From: Euryodendron excelsum
Lineage: Eukaryota; Streptophyta; Magnoliopsida; Ericales; Pentaphylacaceae
DNA: 64,000 nt
Assembly (NCBI GenBank): GCA_033060915.1
Contig: CM065382.1
Location: 1,684,501-1,748,500, forward strand
Direction of reading: 5' to 3'
Position numbers and translations under genes: made by a program. Positions within the stretch are counted from its first letter, which is position 1. Each line of letters opens with the position of its first letter. Positions 1 through 12,605 of the stretch are shown in pieces. The notes beneath the pieces were generated by a model that made no database searches, was not told where the DNA came from, and saw only the letters and a list, made by a program, of their open reading frames with translations.

Positions 1-943
1 AATTAATCCAATTGCATGCACAAGAATGTAACTTGCCTTGCTTTACTCTTGGATCCACTTTACTCACTAACAGACAACGGATCCAGATTAAGAAGTTTGA
101 TGCCCCTCTAAACTTGTCATTTTCACAGGTAAAATTTTCCCTTTCAGTTTGTCCCTAACTTACAAATTTTGGATTTACTGTCAATGTCATCGATAAATCT
201 GCTTCGTAAAATGTATCTTTAGATTCTTTCATTTTTTCCTATGCGGGGGAGGGGTGGTTTGCAGCAGCCTTGGATAGTACTTTGAGATTAACTGTGAAAG
301 TTTTTAGAAGCTAGGTTTATGCCACATGGGCTTAGTAGAATACCAGTTCTCAGAAGTGGAGGAAAGGATGCATTGCGTGAAAAAAAATTATCTCACCATA
401 CCTGTTGTCCAACTATGGTTATCTGAGAAACTCCTAAGAAATAGTAACACAACACTTGGCTCAGATATTAAATAGTTCAATATAAATGCTAGTCTGTAAT
501 AACAATAATCCTAGACAAGGGAAGCAAGCATCTTTTTGTGAAAGTAGAGTTAAGTACCAATTGACAGGGTCCCCAAAAACATATAATTAAAAGCTCCAAT
601 ATACAAGAAAAAGTTACAAATCTGCAGCTATACCGCATTTTACCATAATCTTGGTGTCTTTCGATACCAATACCCAAACAAAGATCCAAAATTTCAAAAA
701 GATAAGAACAACGACTGATCAATTACGTCAAGCCTAGTAATTAAATTTGATAAGAACCCTAATGCTCTGTTAGACTGCTGAGCACAAATTGGAAATGAGT
801 GGAAAACTCATAACGGAGATTTGAGTTGCAGTAGATATTGTAAAATTCCAAATGTACAATGAAATATTCTTTCCTTCTTCTCTATCAAATGGGTAGCAAA
901 AATAGAACAAGTGAAGAAAAAAAGGCTGAAACTGAAGGCCTAC

Positions 944-1621
944 CTGAGAGCACTGAGAGAGAAGCTTTCCCCACGCTACCTTGACAGTTGGTTTCAGTTG
1001 CCGTTTCTTTGCCCGGTTAAGAGCTGAAGCAACTGACTTCGCCTTCTCCGCATCCATGGTGGAATCACCTTAAACCCCATCACCCGAAATAGTTAAAAAA
1101 ACAAGATATCGATGAAAATGGAATAAAGAACCATAAGCCAAGAAAGTCAAAGCACATGCAAGACAAAAAAAAATGGCACCTAAAGACATCGGAGACACCA
1201 AAGGCTCGGCATCCGCTTGCACATCTGGGGATTTTTCAGGCGCAGTCGCATCAAACCCATCTGACGGTTTGGAAATACCATTACGAGGCGGATCAGAAGA
1301 TCCAACCTCCTGTACTCGAGATTCACATCCCGATTCCTTCGCCGGGCCTAGGGCTTCAGCCGGTGGCGAAGAGGGTGTCAAGTTGGTCGACAACGAGGCC
1401 TCCACCGCCTATCAAACCATCCAAATACATCAAAATCAGAGAATTCCCGCAAATCTAAAAAAGATACATGAATATTTAAAGAATCGATGGACCAAACTCA
1501 AAATCTAACCCTTATTGAGGAAAGAACGAACCTTCGATCGTTTGCCATTGGGCAGAGGAGATGAGCAAGGAGAAGAGAGTGGACGTTTCGAGGATGATGA
1601 ACTTCGCCTGGTTTCAACCAT
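944..1621 (-). CDS. FHA-domain AAA+ ATPase, 5' three coding exons (gene continues off left edge)
   Basis: Three exons join in frame: 1621-1532 (30 codons), 1408-1180 and 1068-944, with GT/AG borders and phases 0, 1 and 0, giving 148 residues. The start MVETRRSSSSSKR, the GKRSK segment, and VAWGKLLSQCSQ just before an expected FHA fold match, from memory, the N-terminus of the plant family that includes At4g02480 and At1g02890. Those proteins have an N-terminal FHA phosphopeptide-binding domain and a C-terminal AAA+ ATPase of the spastin/Msp1-like clade. Neither domain is inside this window, so the call rests on the N-terminal signature alone. The ATG at 1621 is the first in the exon and follows a CT-rich leader on the coding strand. 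I found no further exon in 1-943, which is probably intron. The substrate is unknown. Confidence 0.7.
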
Positions 1622-1681
1622 GTCGATCTTCTTTGATCCAAAGTTTGTTCCGGAGAATCAGAAGCGAGGGTTATATCAAAA

Positions 1682-1703
1682 GAGAGAGAGAGAGAGAGCG
1701 AGA
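1682..1703. repeat. GA/CT microsatellite in the leader of the AAA+ ATPase gene
   Basis: A near-perfect run of AG dinucleotides lies 60-80 bp upstream of the minus-strand start codon, so the transcript would carry CT repeats in its 5' UTR. CT-rich leaders are common in plant housekeeping genes. Confidence 0.7.
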
Positions 1704-3562
1704 GATGAGAGAAAAGAAGGTGAATGATTACGGGAGATCAGTTATCGAGCTTCCTGCTCTTATATTTATAGATATATATATTCTAGAGAGAGAGGGGGGG
1801 GTGGGGTGGGGGGTTATGAAGCGGCAGGAAGTAGGGAGGAAAGGCTTTGGTGAGTAATATGGGCAGTAGAAATGATTTAACGGTCGTATGATAAAGGTCA
1901 AAGTATGGCTGCGGGTTAGGACCAATAGCCCGATAACCCGCTAAGCCTATCCAAATTCGCTCGGTGTTCATAAAAATCAATTATGTTAAAGTATAAATTA
2001 AAAATTTTTGTTTAAAACTCAGCCCGATGTAAATAAACTATTTATCTATTCAACATATTTTATTTATTTAGATTTTGTCTTACTTAAATTTGTTTTTTGT
2101 AGAAGAAAAATATTTATTAGAATTTTAATTGCAATATTTTAAAACTTTATTTTTAATTATCAAAAAATACAAACCATTTTAATTGACGAATCATTTATGT
2201 TTAATTTGTAACATCAATTTTCTATTAAAAATGTTAGATTAAATGACCATGTTTGAACATCTAATTTGATTTTAGACCTGATGAACATTTTATATAGTGT
2301 GTGCACAGTCCGAATAAAGCTCAATCTGCCCAATATCCACCCCAACAAAATGAGATAAATTTTTATTATGAAAAAAGAAAATAAGTTTTGGAAACATGAA
2401 CAATAGTATAAATTATAAGAAGTGCATTTATTAACAGTTTGGAATTTGTTACTTTGAGACGACAAGGATAAAAAGTATTTTACTAGTAAATATAATTATT
2501 AAGTGCCTATGCAGTTATTCAACTACCTGCTTGTTTAGGGGAACAATTTAGGAGAAATTTCTTTGCCTGGCAAAAGTTTATTTATTAAAAATAAATAAAT
2601 AATAATTCAGTATAAGTTTTGCAGGGTAGTTGCTATATGATGGTTTTGTCATATATCACATAGGTCCATTAGGTAGTACCCACCAACAAGTATTGCATGG
2701 TGAGAATTTCAGCAGTGGGTTACTTTAGAGGGACTTTGAAAATGGTAATCGGTGCACCTTAGAAAGTGGACAAGGAATCGCGCAGACTAATTATGCCTGA
2801 TTTTAGTTAGATACAGATATATATCTTAAAAAGTTCTAATAGTTTGACTATTAGCCGCTATGTGAGATTTTATCATGTTCTACGTTTTAATACATGGACA
2901 AATTTTCAATGGTGTGGTAGCATCGAATTATTTCAACTTTAGTTGAATTTTAATAATTGGGGACCAGTCTAAACGGGTAGTAAAACGTCCCAAGCCTAGC
3001 CGGAAAAAGAAAAAAAAAAGTAAATCGTCCCTATGGAAGTAGCATCTATAGAGAGAGAAGCTCGCGTACCTCTGTTTGGTTATAATTTTTATTTTTTAAA
3101 ATTCGATGAAATCGTGTTTAACAAACTGATTTTAAAAATTGTTTTCGTCAAAATTATATTTGATAATTCGGTTCTATAATTGATTCCTAGCAATTTTTTT
3201 AAAAAAACACCACAGTTTTATGAATCACTAAAAATTTATTTTTTAGGTTTTTGAAATTATTTTCATTCAAAAACAAAAACGATATGAAAATGATGGTATT
3301 TTTTATAGTCTTGCTTTTTTGTTTTTTGGTTTCCAACAACAAATGAGATATTCTCAATTTTTTTTTATTTCTGATAACACAAAAAACGAAAACGAACCAA
3401 AATCAAAATTAAAACCAAAATCGAAACCGAACAGGAGGGCATGATCATGACAACACATCGTCCCCTGATTAGCACTCCCTCATAACCGATCAATTTAAAA
3501 TCTCAATAGAGTCTCTTTGGTGACACGTACACTGAGCAGCTACTTGAAAGTTGAGTGCCTAT

Positions 3563-3751
3563 GGGCCTCTTTGGAAGAACTTTTTGACTTATATTTTTTT
3601 TAACTTATAAGTAAAAAAATTAGTTTTTTTTGTTTTTTGTTTTTTTTTTTTTTGCTTATTTTCAGCTTATAAAATAAAAAAAGTAAAAAAATTATAACTT
3701 TTTGCTTATAAACCAAAAAAACTATAAAAAAAATTATATTAAACTGGCCCT
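3563..3751. repeat. AT-rich MITE-like element, copy 1 of a three-member family
   Basis: It begins GGGCCTCTTTGG and ends AACTGGCCC, so the outer bases are inverted. The core is made of repeated CTTATAA and poly-A/T blocks. Related sequences begin GGGTCTATTTGGTA near 4298 and GGGCTCGTTTGGTAC near 45298. The openings resemble the GGGCCTGTTTGG ends of Tourist-like MITEs, but I could not define a target-site duplication. Confidence 0.45.
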
Positions 3752-4297
3752 AAAAATAACAGTGCTACATTCCTACTAGATGTGTTTCCCATTACATAAA
3801 TACTCGTATCAAGCCTCGAAGAAGGATAAAAATAGTCGACTATCCGAGTTGATTAATTTTGGTTATTAAGGATATAGTAAGCTTGTTAAGTGATGTATCT
3901 GAGGATGTATGGCCAGGACTGTCTCTGTTTTTCTCATGTATCAGTCTTCACTGTTGTTAATGTGGAAACTAATTCTACTTTTGTTGAGTCCAATTGACTT
4001 TAAATGTAGAGGGAATCCTTCTATTGTTGTTCATTATCCCTATCAGCCTCATCTTGAAAGGCTAATTTTGAGAATTCCTCAAATCATAGAGGAGAGCGTG
4101 AACGGGACACTGCATAGGTTTCGGTATTAATTGTAGTGTATGTAAGATGGTCCGAATACTTGATCATAAAAAATAAAAAAAAAAAAAAACACAAAAAGAG
4201 GGGTTAGCTATGGCACCCTTACCCATGCCGCATACCAGCGCATATATATATATACATATGAATATAAAAAACTTTCATACACATACAAGGATTTAGG

Positions 4298-4500
4298 GTC
4301 TATTTGGTATAGTTTTTTTAAGTTTTTTTTGACTTGACTTTTTTGGCTTATAAAAAAAAAATCTAATTCTTTTAAGTTTTTTTGCTTTTCTAATAGTCTT
4401 AGCTTATAAAAGCACAAAAAATTAAAAAATTTTAATTGTTTTTACTTATGAGCCAACAAAAATTTTAATTGTTTATAATATAATTGATAAACAATGACCT
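4298..4500. repeat. AT-rich MITE-like element, copy 2
   Basis: It opens with GGGTCTATTTGGTATAG, followed by TTTTTTAAG, GGCTTATAA and CTTATAAAAGC blocks shared with the copy at 45298. The right end is unclear. Confidence 0.4.
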
Positions 4501-4629
4501 ATACAGTTCATTATCTACATAAATCAAGGTCTTCGAATTAGTTTATCAACCTATATGGTTCATTATCTACACACATGAAGGCCTCTAAATTGTACCACTT
4601 ATTCAGAGGTCCTTTGTGATAGAAAATGA

Positions 4630-4631
<2 letters not shown>

Positions 4632-4660
<29 letters not shown>
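4632..4660. repeat. TA microsatellite
   Basis: A simple TA run in intergenic DNA. Confidence 0.9.
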
Positions 4661-7600
4661 CTTTTTGTGGGTTTTTAAAAATCTTCTTACATATTGTGTG
4701 GTTTTTAGATGGCTCTGAAAATATTCTTTTAGGTGTGTTCACGGTCGGGTTAGGTAGTCACCCGCCACACGACTTGAAACTATTGAGTTGAAAATTTTTG
4801 AAACCAATTTCAACCCAATATATGATCGAATCGGGTTTGGGTTGCGCCGGATTAGGCTGAATTAGTTGGGTCGAATTAATAAAATAAAGGATCAACGTCT
4901 GAACTGAATGTGCTCAGGTCTTAAAATTTTCAATCCATATCCATTCAAAAATTGTATAGGTTAGGGCCAAGTTTGGGTAGGCTTTGATGGGGTTGATTGG
5001 GTCATATGGTTTTTGAACAGTCCTAGATTATTTCACGCCACTAATAGTGTATTAAAGTAATTTTTTTTTTTTATATATATAAAGCAAAATCTTTAAAGAG
5101 CACTATTAATTAGTAATGATATGTTTTAATCTTAAATTTATCAGTTAAATAAAAAATAAAAGAAAACTATAATCAAATATACGTATTTTACAGGTAACAA
5201 AAAATAATTTTTTATAATTATTTATTTATTTTTTTCTCATCTTTTAAACTCAATCACATAAAAATATATATTTGAGACAGGAAAGGTTAAAGGAAACCGA
5301 TCAAAGCAAACCAACCGTGGCCCCCACGAGTGACAAAGACCCGGACCAGTTGGCTGATACTGGGCTAAAGCCAGGTCGGCCAGGATGAGAATATTCGAAA
5401 TCTAGAAATTGAAAAGTATAAATAAATTTGAGCAGTCCCACTCAGTCAAGGCTCAGGACCACCACATTCTTCCAATCAAGCCCAACAGCTAATATTTTTC
5501 TTTCTCGTGAACCAGTCAGTCGACTGGTGTTTAGGACTTCTTTAAGATAGTTCTTATAATATTACTCAAAATGAAGGAAAAAGACTGGCTATTAGATTTC
5601 ACTTTATTGCCTACTACATGTATAGAATGGAGTTGTGTACCAAATTTTCATTCATAATAATATGGCTATTTATGATTCATTTATTTCAAATCAAAACGTT
5701 TTTTTTTCTTTTAAACCTAAAGAGGTAGTCATATAAAAATGGAAACAATTTGTAAGTACATATCAAAACTTGGCAACTCTTTCTGTTAGGCTACGAGAGA
5801 TTTATCTCTCGAGATTTTTTTTAGTAATGACATGGATGGTTTGTCTTTGATCAAACTAAAGAGCGGATTAATCGAGATGCGTGTAACTGGCCTGGACGTT
5901 CCTATGACCAAAAAAAAAAAAAAGAATGGAATTATTGTCACACTTGTATATATATGTATATTATCTTTATTTGACTGTTTTGAACTTTTGAGTTTTGCAA
6001 CATCTAGTTTAGTGGGCCTGCCTCTTTTTGTAAATGGGCAGTCTAATTTCAAAATACCTAAATTAACTAATGGAAAAGGGTGTTACAATATAGGATTTCA
6101 ACTAAAGTCAACGATAGATAATATGGGCTTTTAAAGTTGTGAAATTGAAGATGCACCAAACAATAAGCAGATTTAAATTACACCAAGCCTCAACGAAATG
6201 GGCCTGAGTTCTGTTGGCTTTCCAAGCTTGTGTCTAGCTTTGATCCTGACAGTTATATTGGGCAAATTTTTTTTCATTTCTCTGTCCTGGAAGATAATTT
6301 AGTTATATAAAAAAAAAAGTGGGATATAATTGAGAAAGTAGACGGAGATAAGGAGCAACAACTTTGGGCCATGCATTAGAGATGAGGAATCAGAGAGAGA
6401 AGCAAGCAGAAATAGCAGAACAAAGGCACACCCAAACAGACACATCCTCTGCACAACCCCATCCTAAAACTTAATTCATTCATTCAGACACAACCAAACA
6501 AAACATAACTCCAATCATGTGACAAAGCCCAAGAGAAACCTATCCTCAAGTTGTTTTCTAAGTTTTTGGGCAGCCCAGCTTTTTGCAAGGCAAAATGTTG
6601 TGAAAGGATTAAAAAAACAGTACCAGGGGAGGGGAAGATAGAGACGAAAATATGTCTCATGCCAATATATATATATAAAAAAATGAAAATTAGGTGAATT
6701 GTGGGATGATGTTAACAAAGCGAAGTTGAAGCAGCAAGCAAACATATAAACGAAACTTGAAGTAATCTATTATTCCAAGGGCTACTGCTCAACTACTTTT
6801 CCATGGAAAAAGAATATTTCCCCATACCCCTTTTCCCTTCTTCATGCAAGAAATTATTAGGAAATTATCCCATACAAGCAGAAGGAAAAAATGCAGTGAC
6901 ATCTCTGACTGGAGGTTGAAGATGTCAATTTGCGAGCAGAGGGGTTAGCCAGTAATATTGACGCCGCACCCATACTTATATGGTCATGAGTCGAGGGTTA
7001 GCCAGTGAAACTGACACTGTACTCATGATTATGGTCACAGATTTTGACATGTAAAAATAAAAAAGGAAATAAAATTTTCGTATGAAGATGAGAATGGCAA
7101 CATGACAAGTTTAATTAAATCTTATCTTGCCTTAATAAAAAAATTCTATCACACACCCAATTCAAATATGTGACAGGTTAAATCTTTTTTATTCTACTTC
7201 TACATCATTTAAATTAAGATAAAATAAGTGTAAACCGTATATTTATTTATATATTAAGAATAAATATATATAATAAAATATTTAAAAATTTTATAATATA
7301 ACCATGATCGGATAAGATGACATAAACCCCAAACCTATGTTGCATTATATTTTTTTGTGACTAAACTTAACCCGTTTATGCATGTCTCAAACCTTTGAAT
7401 TCATTCTCTCCTGAGGATGAAGCGAAAATCGGATTTTTTTAGTCTAATTGCCATCCCTAACCAAGGCCAAGGCTAAACAGCGGAACGCCCACCCATGAGC
7501 TACGGGACTCGGCCGGTTTCTGTCTCTCTCAACCTTATCGTCTCTCGCTCTTCTTCTCTGCGCAGCTCACAACACTCCCCTGTCACGAATCCTTATCGAT

Positions 7601-7704
7601 AACCTTACGGACTGAAACGGAAACGAACCGAACCGAACCTACCCAACGGTACACTACAACTCCAAATTTTGATTTTTTTCGACGCAAAACGAGGGCTCTA
7701 AGCA

Positions 7705-10700
7705 ATGGACTCCAATCAAGCCACAGGTTCTTCTTCTATCAACATATCTTCTCGTTATGATTCTGAAATCGATACTTTTGTCAAAACCAATGCATTGAAC
7801 ATCGATAGGTCCGATATCAAACCTAGCAATTATAGTAGTAGCAGCAGTAGCAGTAGTTCTGATGACGGGGGTTTTGTGAGTGGTGAAGAAGAGTTCGAAA
7901 TGGCGTCGGAGAGGCCAGTTGAAGCCGACCCAGATGAAGAAACCCTAGAAAAGCTCATTGGAGGGGAAGAAGATATTTGCGAGCCTGCTTTGGGTTCTTC
8001 AGAATTTTCCACGCCGAATACTTCAAGGCCAATGGCGGTGGCCACGGCTGATGATGATGTCGAAAAAGGTCCTAAAGTTAGGGCTATTTTGGGTGAAGAC
8101 GTTGAAGAAGATGGAGTTGTTGATGAAATGGGGTCGAGGTCCACTTTGGGTGATGGTGTGACTTATTCGATTCCAATTGATGCGATGGAGTCCAAGGCAA
8201 TCGGAGTTGAGGGTTTTGTGGGGATGCCTGAAATTTTGGTAGAATCAATTTCGGGTGAGAGCTCAGATTTGAATAAGTTAGTGGAACAAGGTGGCTTGGG
8301 TGTGACCCAAGAAGACTCTGTTGAGGTATTAGTGGGTAGTAATGGAAATAAGGTGGCTGAAACTTCAAAATTGGATGAGGTTGTGATTTCTGCTGTTGAA
8401 GGGAGCTTGGTGTCAGGGAAGGTGCTGGTGGAGGCCAAGTTGGATGGTGAGAAGGCTGTGAAGGATAAGAAGAGTGAGGCTTTGAATGGTGAATGTTCTG
8501 TTGCTGCTGTGGAGGCTATAGGGAGTGCTGAACTGGTCGAAGAGTCATCAGTTCTAAACAGTGATAGTAACCAACTTAAAGATGAGATTGTAGAATCAGT
8601 AAACTCAAAGTTGGTTGGAGTTGATGGTGTGAAATATACGTCTGAAGCAGACTCCATTGAAGAAGCCGTATATGTCAACATGTCAGAGCAAGGAGGGGCT
8701 GTTGTGGGGGAGATGGAGGCAAACAAGGATTCTGAAATCAAGGGGCCGGAAAGCCCAGTCATGGGGAGTGGGGGATTGGTTTATGGGTCTGATCCAATTA
8801 ACCATATTGTTGAGAAAACTGATGATTCAAAAGTGGTTGGAGTAGAGGTTGTGGTTGAGAAAAACATTGAAACTTCAACCAACCACAGAGTTAAAGTGGC
8901 AGAATTAGAGCCATTAGTTGTGCGAGAAGTTGATTCTGAGGCTCATAATGAAACCATGGTGAAGATTTCTGCTGATGGAGCTGAACTTATGTCTAGCAAG
9001 GAAGTAGTTGGGGTGGCTGGAGATGGGGTTCAGGTAGTGGTAGCTGAATCTATGCTCTCTAATCCAGCTCATGAGGCAAAACATCTTGAACTTGATGGTG
9101 CCTATGCAAGTGCTCAGGATGATGGATTAGAAGAAGAGTTCTCTGGTGACTCCTACTCAATTAGATCTGTCAAACCAAGTTCGATTCAAAACTCACAAGT
9201 AATACTAGAAGCTGAAGACGAAGTGAAATACCATACAGATGAAGAAGGTTATACTGGAGGTTCAATTTCAGATGGGGAGACTGATGGTATGATCTTTGGA
9301 AGCTCTGAAGCTGCCAAACAGTTTATTGAGGAGTTGGAACGAGGAGGATCAGGTTCTGCTTCTCATTTTGGTGCAGAGAGTTCTCGTGATCAACCACAGA
9401 GAATTGATGGTCAGATTGTCACGGACTCGGACGAAGAAGTGGACACTGATGAGGAAGGAGATGGGAAGGAGTTGTTTGATTCCTCTGCATTGACAGCTCT
9501 CTTGAAAGCAGCAACAGGAGCTGGCTCAGATGGCGAGAATATCACAATAACCTCTCAAGATGGATCCAGGCTTTTCTCAATTGAGCGTCCCACTGGTTTG
9601 GGATCCTCACTCCGGTCTTTTAAACCTGCTACCCGGCCAATTCGTTCCAGCCTTTTGACTCCTTCTGGTCTCACAACTGGGGCAGAATCCGAGAATAACT
9701 TGAGTGAAGAAGAGAAAAATAAGCTGGAGAAGTTACAGCTAATAAGGGTGAAATTCTTGAGGCTTGTTCAGAGATTAGGTGTTTCTCCTGATGAATCTGT
9801 AGCAGCACAAGTTCTATACCGACTAGCACTTGTTGCTGGGAGACAAATCAGTCAAACTTTTAGGCTAGACGCTGCCAAGACTACTGCTATCCAGCTTGAA
9901 GCAGAGGGGAAACATGAATTGGACTTCTCTGTGAACATCCTCATTCTTGGAAAATCTGGAGTGGGCAAAAGTGCAACCATAAATTCTATTTTTGGCAAAG
10001 AGAAAGCTTTAATTGATGCATTTGAACCTGCCACTGCCACTGTAACGGAGATTAGTGGAATAGTGGATGGAGTTAAGATTAAGGTCTTTGATACGCCAGG
10101 TCTCAAGTCTGCTGTAATGGAACAGGCTTTCAACCGCAGAATATTGTCTTCTGTAAAAAAGTTCACAAAGAAAAGTCCCCCAGATATTGTTCTTTATGTG
10201 GATCAGCTGGACACCCAGACTAGAGATCTTAATGATCTTCCATTACTAAAGATGATCACTTGTTCTCTTGGCCCTTCTATCTGGCAAAATGCCATAGTCA
10301 CCCTTACGCATGCTGCTTCTGCACCGCCAGATGGACCATCTGGTTCCCCTTTGAGTTATGAGGTTTTTGTTACTCAAAGATCCCATGTTGTTCAGCAGTC
10401 AATTGGACATGCTGTTGGTGATCTGCGAATGATGAGTCCAAGTTTGATGAGTCCTGTTTCTCTTGTTGAGAACCATCCATTGTGCCGTAAAAACAGAGAA
10501 GGCCAAAAGGTGCTCCCCAATGGCCAAACTTGGAGACCACAGTTACTGTTGTTGTGCTACTCTATGAAGATCTTATCAGAAGCAAATTCTCTCTCAAAAC
10601 CTCAAGATCAACTTGACCACCAGAAGCTCTTTGGCTTTCGTGTTCGCTCACCGCCTCTTCCATACTTGCTGTCTTCAATGTTGCAGACTCGGGCACACCC

Positions 10701-11871
10701 AAAACTCTCCAGTGATCAGGGTATTAACGATGGTGATTCTGATATTGACTTGGTGGACTTGTCAGATACGGATCAAGAAGACGAGGAAGATGAGTATGAA
10801 CAGCTTCCACCATTCAAGCCCCTTAGGAAATCCCAAATTGCTAAGCTTAGTAAGGAACAGAGGAAGGCATACTTTGAGGAGTATGATTATCGGGTGAAGC
10901 TCCTTCATAAGAAGCAGTGGAGAGAGGAGTTGAAAAGAATGAGAGAGATGAAGAAGAAAGGGAAGGATGCTACTGCAAATGATTATGTTTTCATGGGAGA
11001 GGACGATGAACAGGAAAATGGAAGTGCAGCTCCTGTGTCAACTCCATTACCTGACATGGTTCTGCCACCTTCCTTTGATAGCGATAGTCCAGCATACAGG
11101 TTCAGGTTCCTAGAGCCAACTTCACAATTTTTGGCAAGGCCAGTTTTGGAAACCCATGGTTGGGACCATGATTGTGGGTTTGATGGTGTCAACCTCGAAC
11201 ACAGTCTAGCTATTGCGAGTCGGTTTCCAGCAGCAGTTGCTCTTCAAATCACAAAGGATAAGAAAGATTTTAGCATCCACTTGGATTCCTCAGTTTCTGC
11301 CAAGCATGGGGAAAATGGATCAAGTATGGCTGGCTTTGACATTCAATCTATAGGGAAGCAACTTGCCTACATCATCAGAGGTGAAACCAAATTCAAAAAT
11401 TTGAAGAAGAACAAGACAGGTGCAGGGATATCTATTACCTTATTAGGTGAGAATGTTGCCACTGGATTCAAGGTAGAGGATCAAATTGCATGGGGAAAGC
11501 AATGGGCTTTGGTGGGTAGTGCTGGGACTGTTCGATGTCGGGGTGATTCAGCATATGGTGCCAATTTCGAATTGCAGCGAAGGGAACTGGATTACCCAAT
11601 TGGCCAAGTCAAATCCACATATGGACTCTCTCTGATTAAGTGGCAAGGGGACTGGGCTTTGGGGTTGAACACACTAGCTCAGTTCTCCATTGGACGAAGC
11701 TCAAAAGTGGCTGTTCGAGCAGGAATAAACAATAAGCTCAGTGGGCAGATCACTGTAAGAACAAGCAGTTCGGAGCATCTTCCTATTGCACTTGCGGGTA
11801 TTATTCCGATTGCCTCTGCCATCTACAAGAAAATCTGGCCTACTGTTGGTGAAAATTACTCAATCTACTAG
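7705..11871 (+). CDS. TOC159: TOC159 preprotein import GTPase of the chloroplast outer envelope
   Basis: This uninterrupted 1388-residue frame encodes a TOC159-type receptor, which binds transit peptides of photosynthetic preproteins at the chloroplast surface and works with TOC33/34 and the TOC75 channel. Residues 1 to ~690 are the acidic, repetitive A domain, rich in Glu, Asp and Val. The GTPase domain has a P-loop GKSGVGKS near residue 749, DTPG near 796 and the TOC-type THAASAPPDGPSG near 868. An acidic stretch (~1010-1035) and a Lys/Arg-rich helical stretch (~1040-1090) lead into the C-terminal membrane-anchoring M domain ending in NYSIY. Arabidopsis TOC159 is about 1500 aa, so the length is normal given the variable A domain. 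An in-frame TAA two codons before the ATG fixes the start. TOC132/TOC120 are less likely because the A domain is long and the M domain fits TOC159 best. Confidence 0.95.
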   Translation: MDSNQATGSSSINISSRYDSEIDTFVKTNALNIDRSDIKPSNYSSSSSSSSSDDGGFVSGEEEFEMASERPVEADPDEETLEKLIGGEEDICEPALGSSEFSTPNTSRPMAVATADDDVEKGPKVRAILGEDVEEDGVVDEMGSRSTLGDGVTYSIPIDAMESKAIGVEGFVGMPEILVESISGESSDLNKLVEQGGLGVTQEDSVEVLVGSNGNKVAETSKLDEVVISAVEGSLVSGKVLVEAKLDGEKAVKDKKSEALNGECSVAAVEAIGSAELVEESSVLNSDSNQLKDEIVESVNSKLVGVDGVKYTSEADSIEEAVYVNMSEQGGAVVGEMEANKDSEIKGPESPVMGSGGLVYGSDPINHIVEKTDDSKVVGVEVVVEKNIETSTNHRVKVAELEPLVVREVDSEAHNETMVKISADGAELMSSKEVVGVAGDGVQVVVAESMLSNPAHEAKHLELDGAYASAQDDGLEEEFSGDSYSIRSVKPSSIQNSQVILEAEDEVKYHTDEEGYTGGSISDGETDGMIFGSSEAAKQFIEELERGGSGSASHFGAESSRDQPQRIDGQIVTDSDEEVDTDEEGDGKELFDSSALTALLKAATGAGSDGENITITSQDGSRLFSIERPTGLGSSLRSFKPATRPIRSSLLTPSGLTTGAESENNLSEEEKNKLEKLQLIRVKFLRLVQRLGVSPDESVAAQVLYRLALVAGRQISQTFRLDAAKTTAIQLEAEGKHELDFSVNILILGKSGVGKSATINSIFGKEKALIDAFEPATATVTEISGIVDGVKIKVFDTPGLKSAVMEQAFNRRILSSVKKFTKKSPPDIVLYVDQLDTQTRDLNDLPLLKMITCSLGPSIWQNAIVTLTHAASAPPDGPSGSPLSYEVFVTQRSHVVQQSIGHAVGDLRMMSPSLMSPVSLVENHPLCRKNREGQKVLPNGQTWRPQLLLLCYSMKILSEANSLSKPQDQLDHQKLFGFRVRSPPLPYLLSSMLQTRAHPKLSSDQGINDGDSDIDLVDLSDTDQEDEEDEYEQLPPFKPLRKSQIAKLSKEQRKAYFEEYDYRVKLLHKKQWREELKRMREMKKKGKDATANDYVFMGEDDEQENGSAAPVSTPLPDMVLPPSFDSDSPAYRFRFLEPTSQFLARPVLETHGWDHDCGFDGVNLEHSLAIASRFPAAVALQITKDKKDFSIHLDSSVSAKHGENGSSMAGFDIQSIGKQLAYIIRGETKFKNLKKNKTGAGISITLLGENVATGFKVEDQIAWGKQWALVGSAGTVRCRGDSAYGANFELQRRELDYPIGQVKSTYGLSLIKWQGDWALGLNTLAQFSIGRSSKVAVRAGINNKLSGQITVRTSSSEHLPIALAGIIPIASAIYKKIWPTVGENYSIY

Positions 11872-12551
11872 ATGCAATTTCATTCAGGTTGCAGTCTTGA
11901 GTCTATATTCATATATTGGAATGGTGTCAGCAACTAGATAGCTCAAGCCCGGTTTAACCTTCATCACTTTCGTGAGCAATGCTTTGATTAATTCAATTAA
12001 ACAACTTCTGCTCATATTTTTACGTAATGAACTGTATTAAAATGTGAGATGGAACTAAGAGGGAACACAGTAATCAATTTTTATTTTCTCTGCTTGTTCG
12101 TGTGAGTTTTGTTGGTTCATTGGAAGTATCAGCCTGTTGTATGCAGAGGATTTTTTTCATTTGACTGCAAATTTTGTCACATACACATGATCAATGCCAA
12201 GAACATCTCTTTTTTAGGCTTTCAGGTCAAATGATTCACTTGACTGAGTTATTATGTTATGCAGGACTTGATGATAGCACAGATTTGATTTGTAACATGT
12301 ATTCGTTTATTCAATTTTTTTTCCTATCCAGCTGTTCAGTTTCAAGGGGTTCATATCTCTTACAATTAAGAACTACCAAGCATGCTTTATTTCATGTACT
12401 TTGGGTAATGTGTACCCAATTCTACATGCTATACTCGGAAAGCAGCCCGAGCGTTGGCTTTTCCCCGCTGCTGAACTTATGTCCTTAGTCTAGAGAAATA
12501 GATTGTCGATGGTAGAGATCACATATAATAAAAACTTTGTATGTGCAGCGC

Positions 12552-12605
12552 TTGTAGATTCATGCTAGTTGGTTGGGATTGTAGATTCATGCTAGTTGGT
12601 TGGGA
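12552..12605. repeat. Exact 27-bp tandem duplication
   Basis: The 27-bp unit, containing GTAGATTCATGCTAGTTGG, occurs twice back to back without a mismatch. A shorter word, GTGCAGCGCTTGTAG, flanks the pair on both sides (about 12543 and 12610), so the local duplication may be larger and nested. Confidence 0.85.

Larger units (their letters stand above)
1860..7490. other. Intergenic, AT-rich, repeat-derived
   Basis: No convincing gene was found. The short open frames here (for example 3909-4130 and 5832-6134) lack recognisable domains and codon structure. The stretch holds poly-A/T tracts, a TA microsatellite at 4632-4660, MITE-like AT-rich repeats near 3560-3750 and 4298-4500, and a diverged tandem pair starting GGGTTAGCCAGT at about 6942 and 6995. 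A segment rich in GGGTT/CCCAA words at 4740-5040 resembles dispersed low-complexity plant repeats. Confidence 0.6.

Noticed and set aside
3909..4130. 73-codon plus-strand frame with hydrophobic start
   Set aside because: No family resemblance and it lies among AT-rich repeats; length is within chance.
8163..8762. 199-codon minus-strand frame rich in Ser/Thr/Pro
   Set aside because: Shadow of the repetitive acidic TOC159 A domain.
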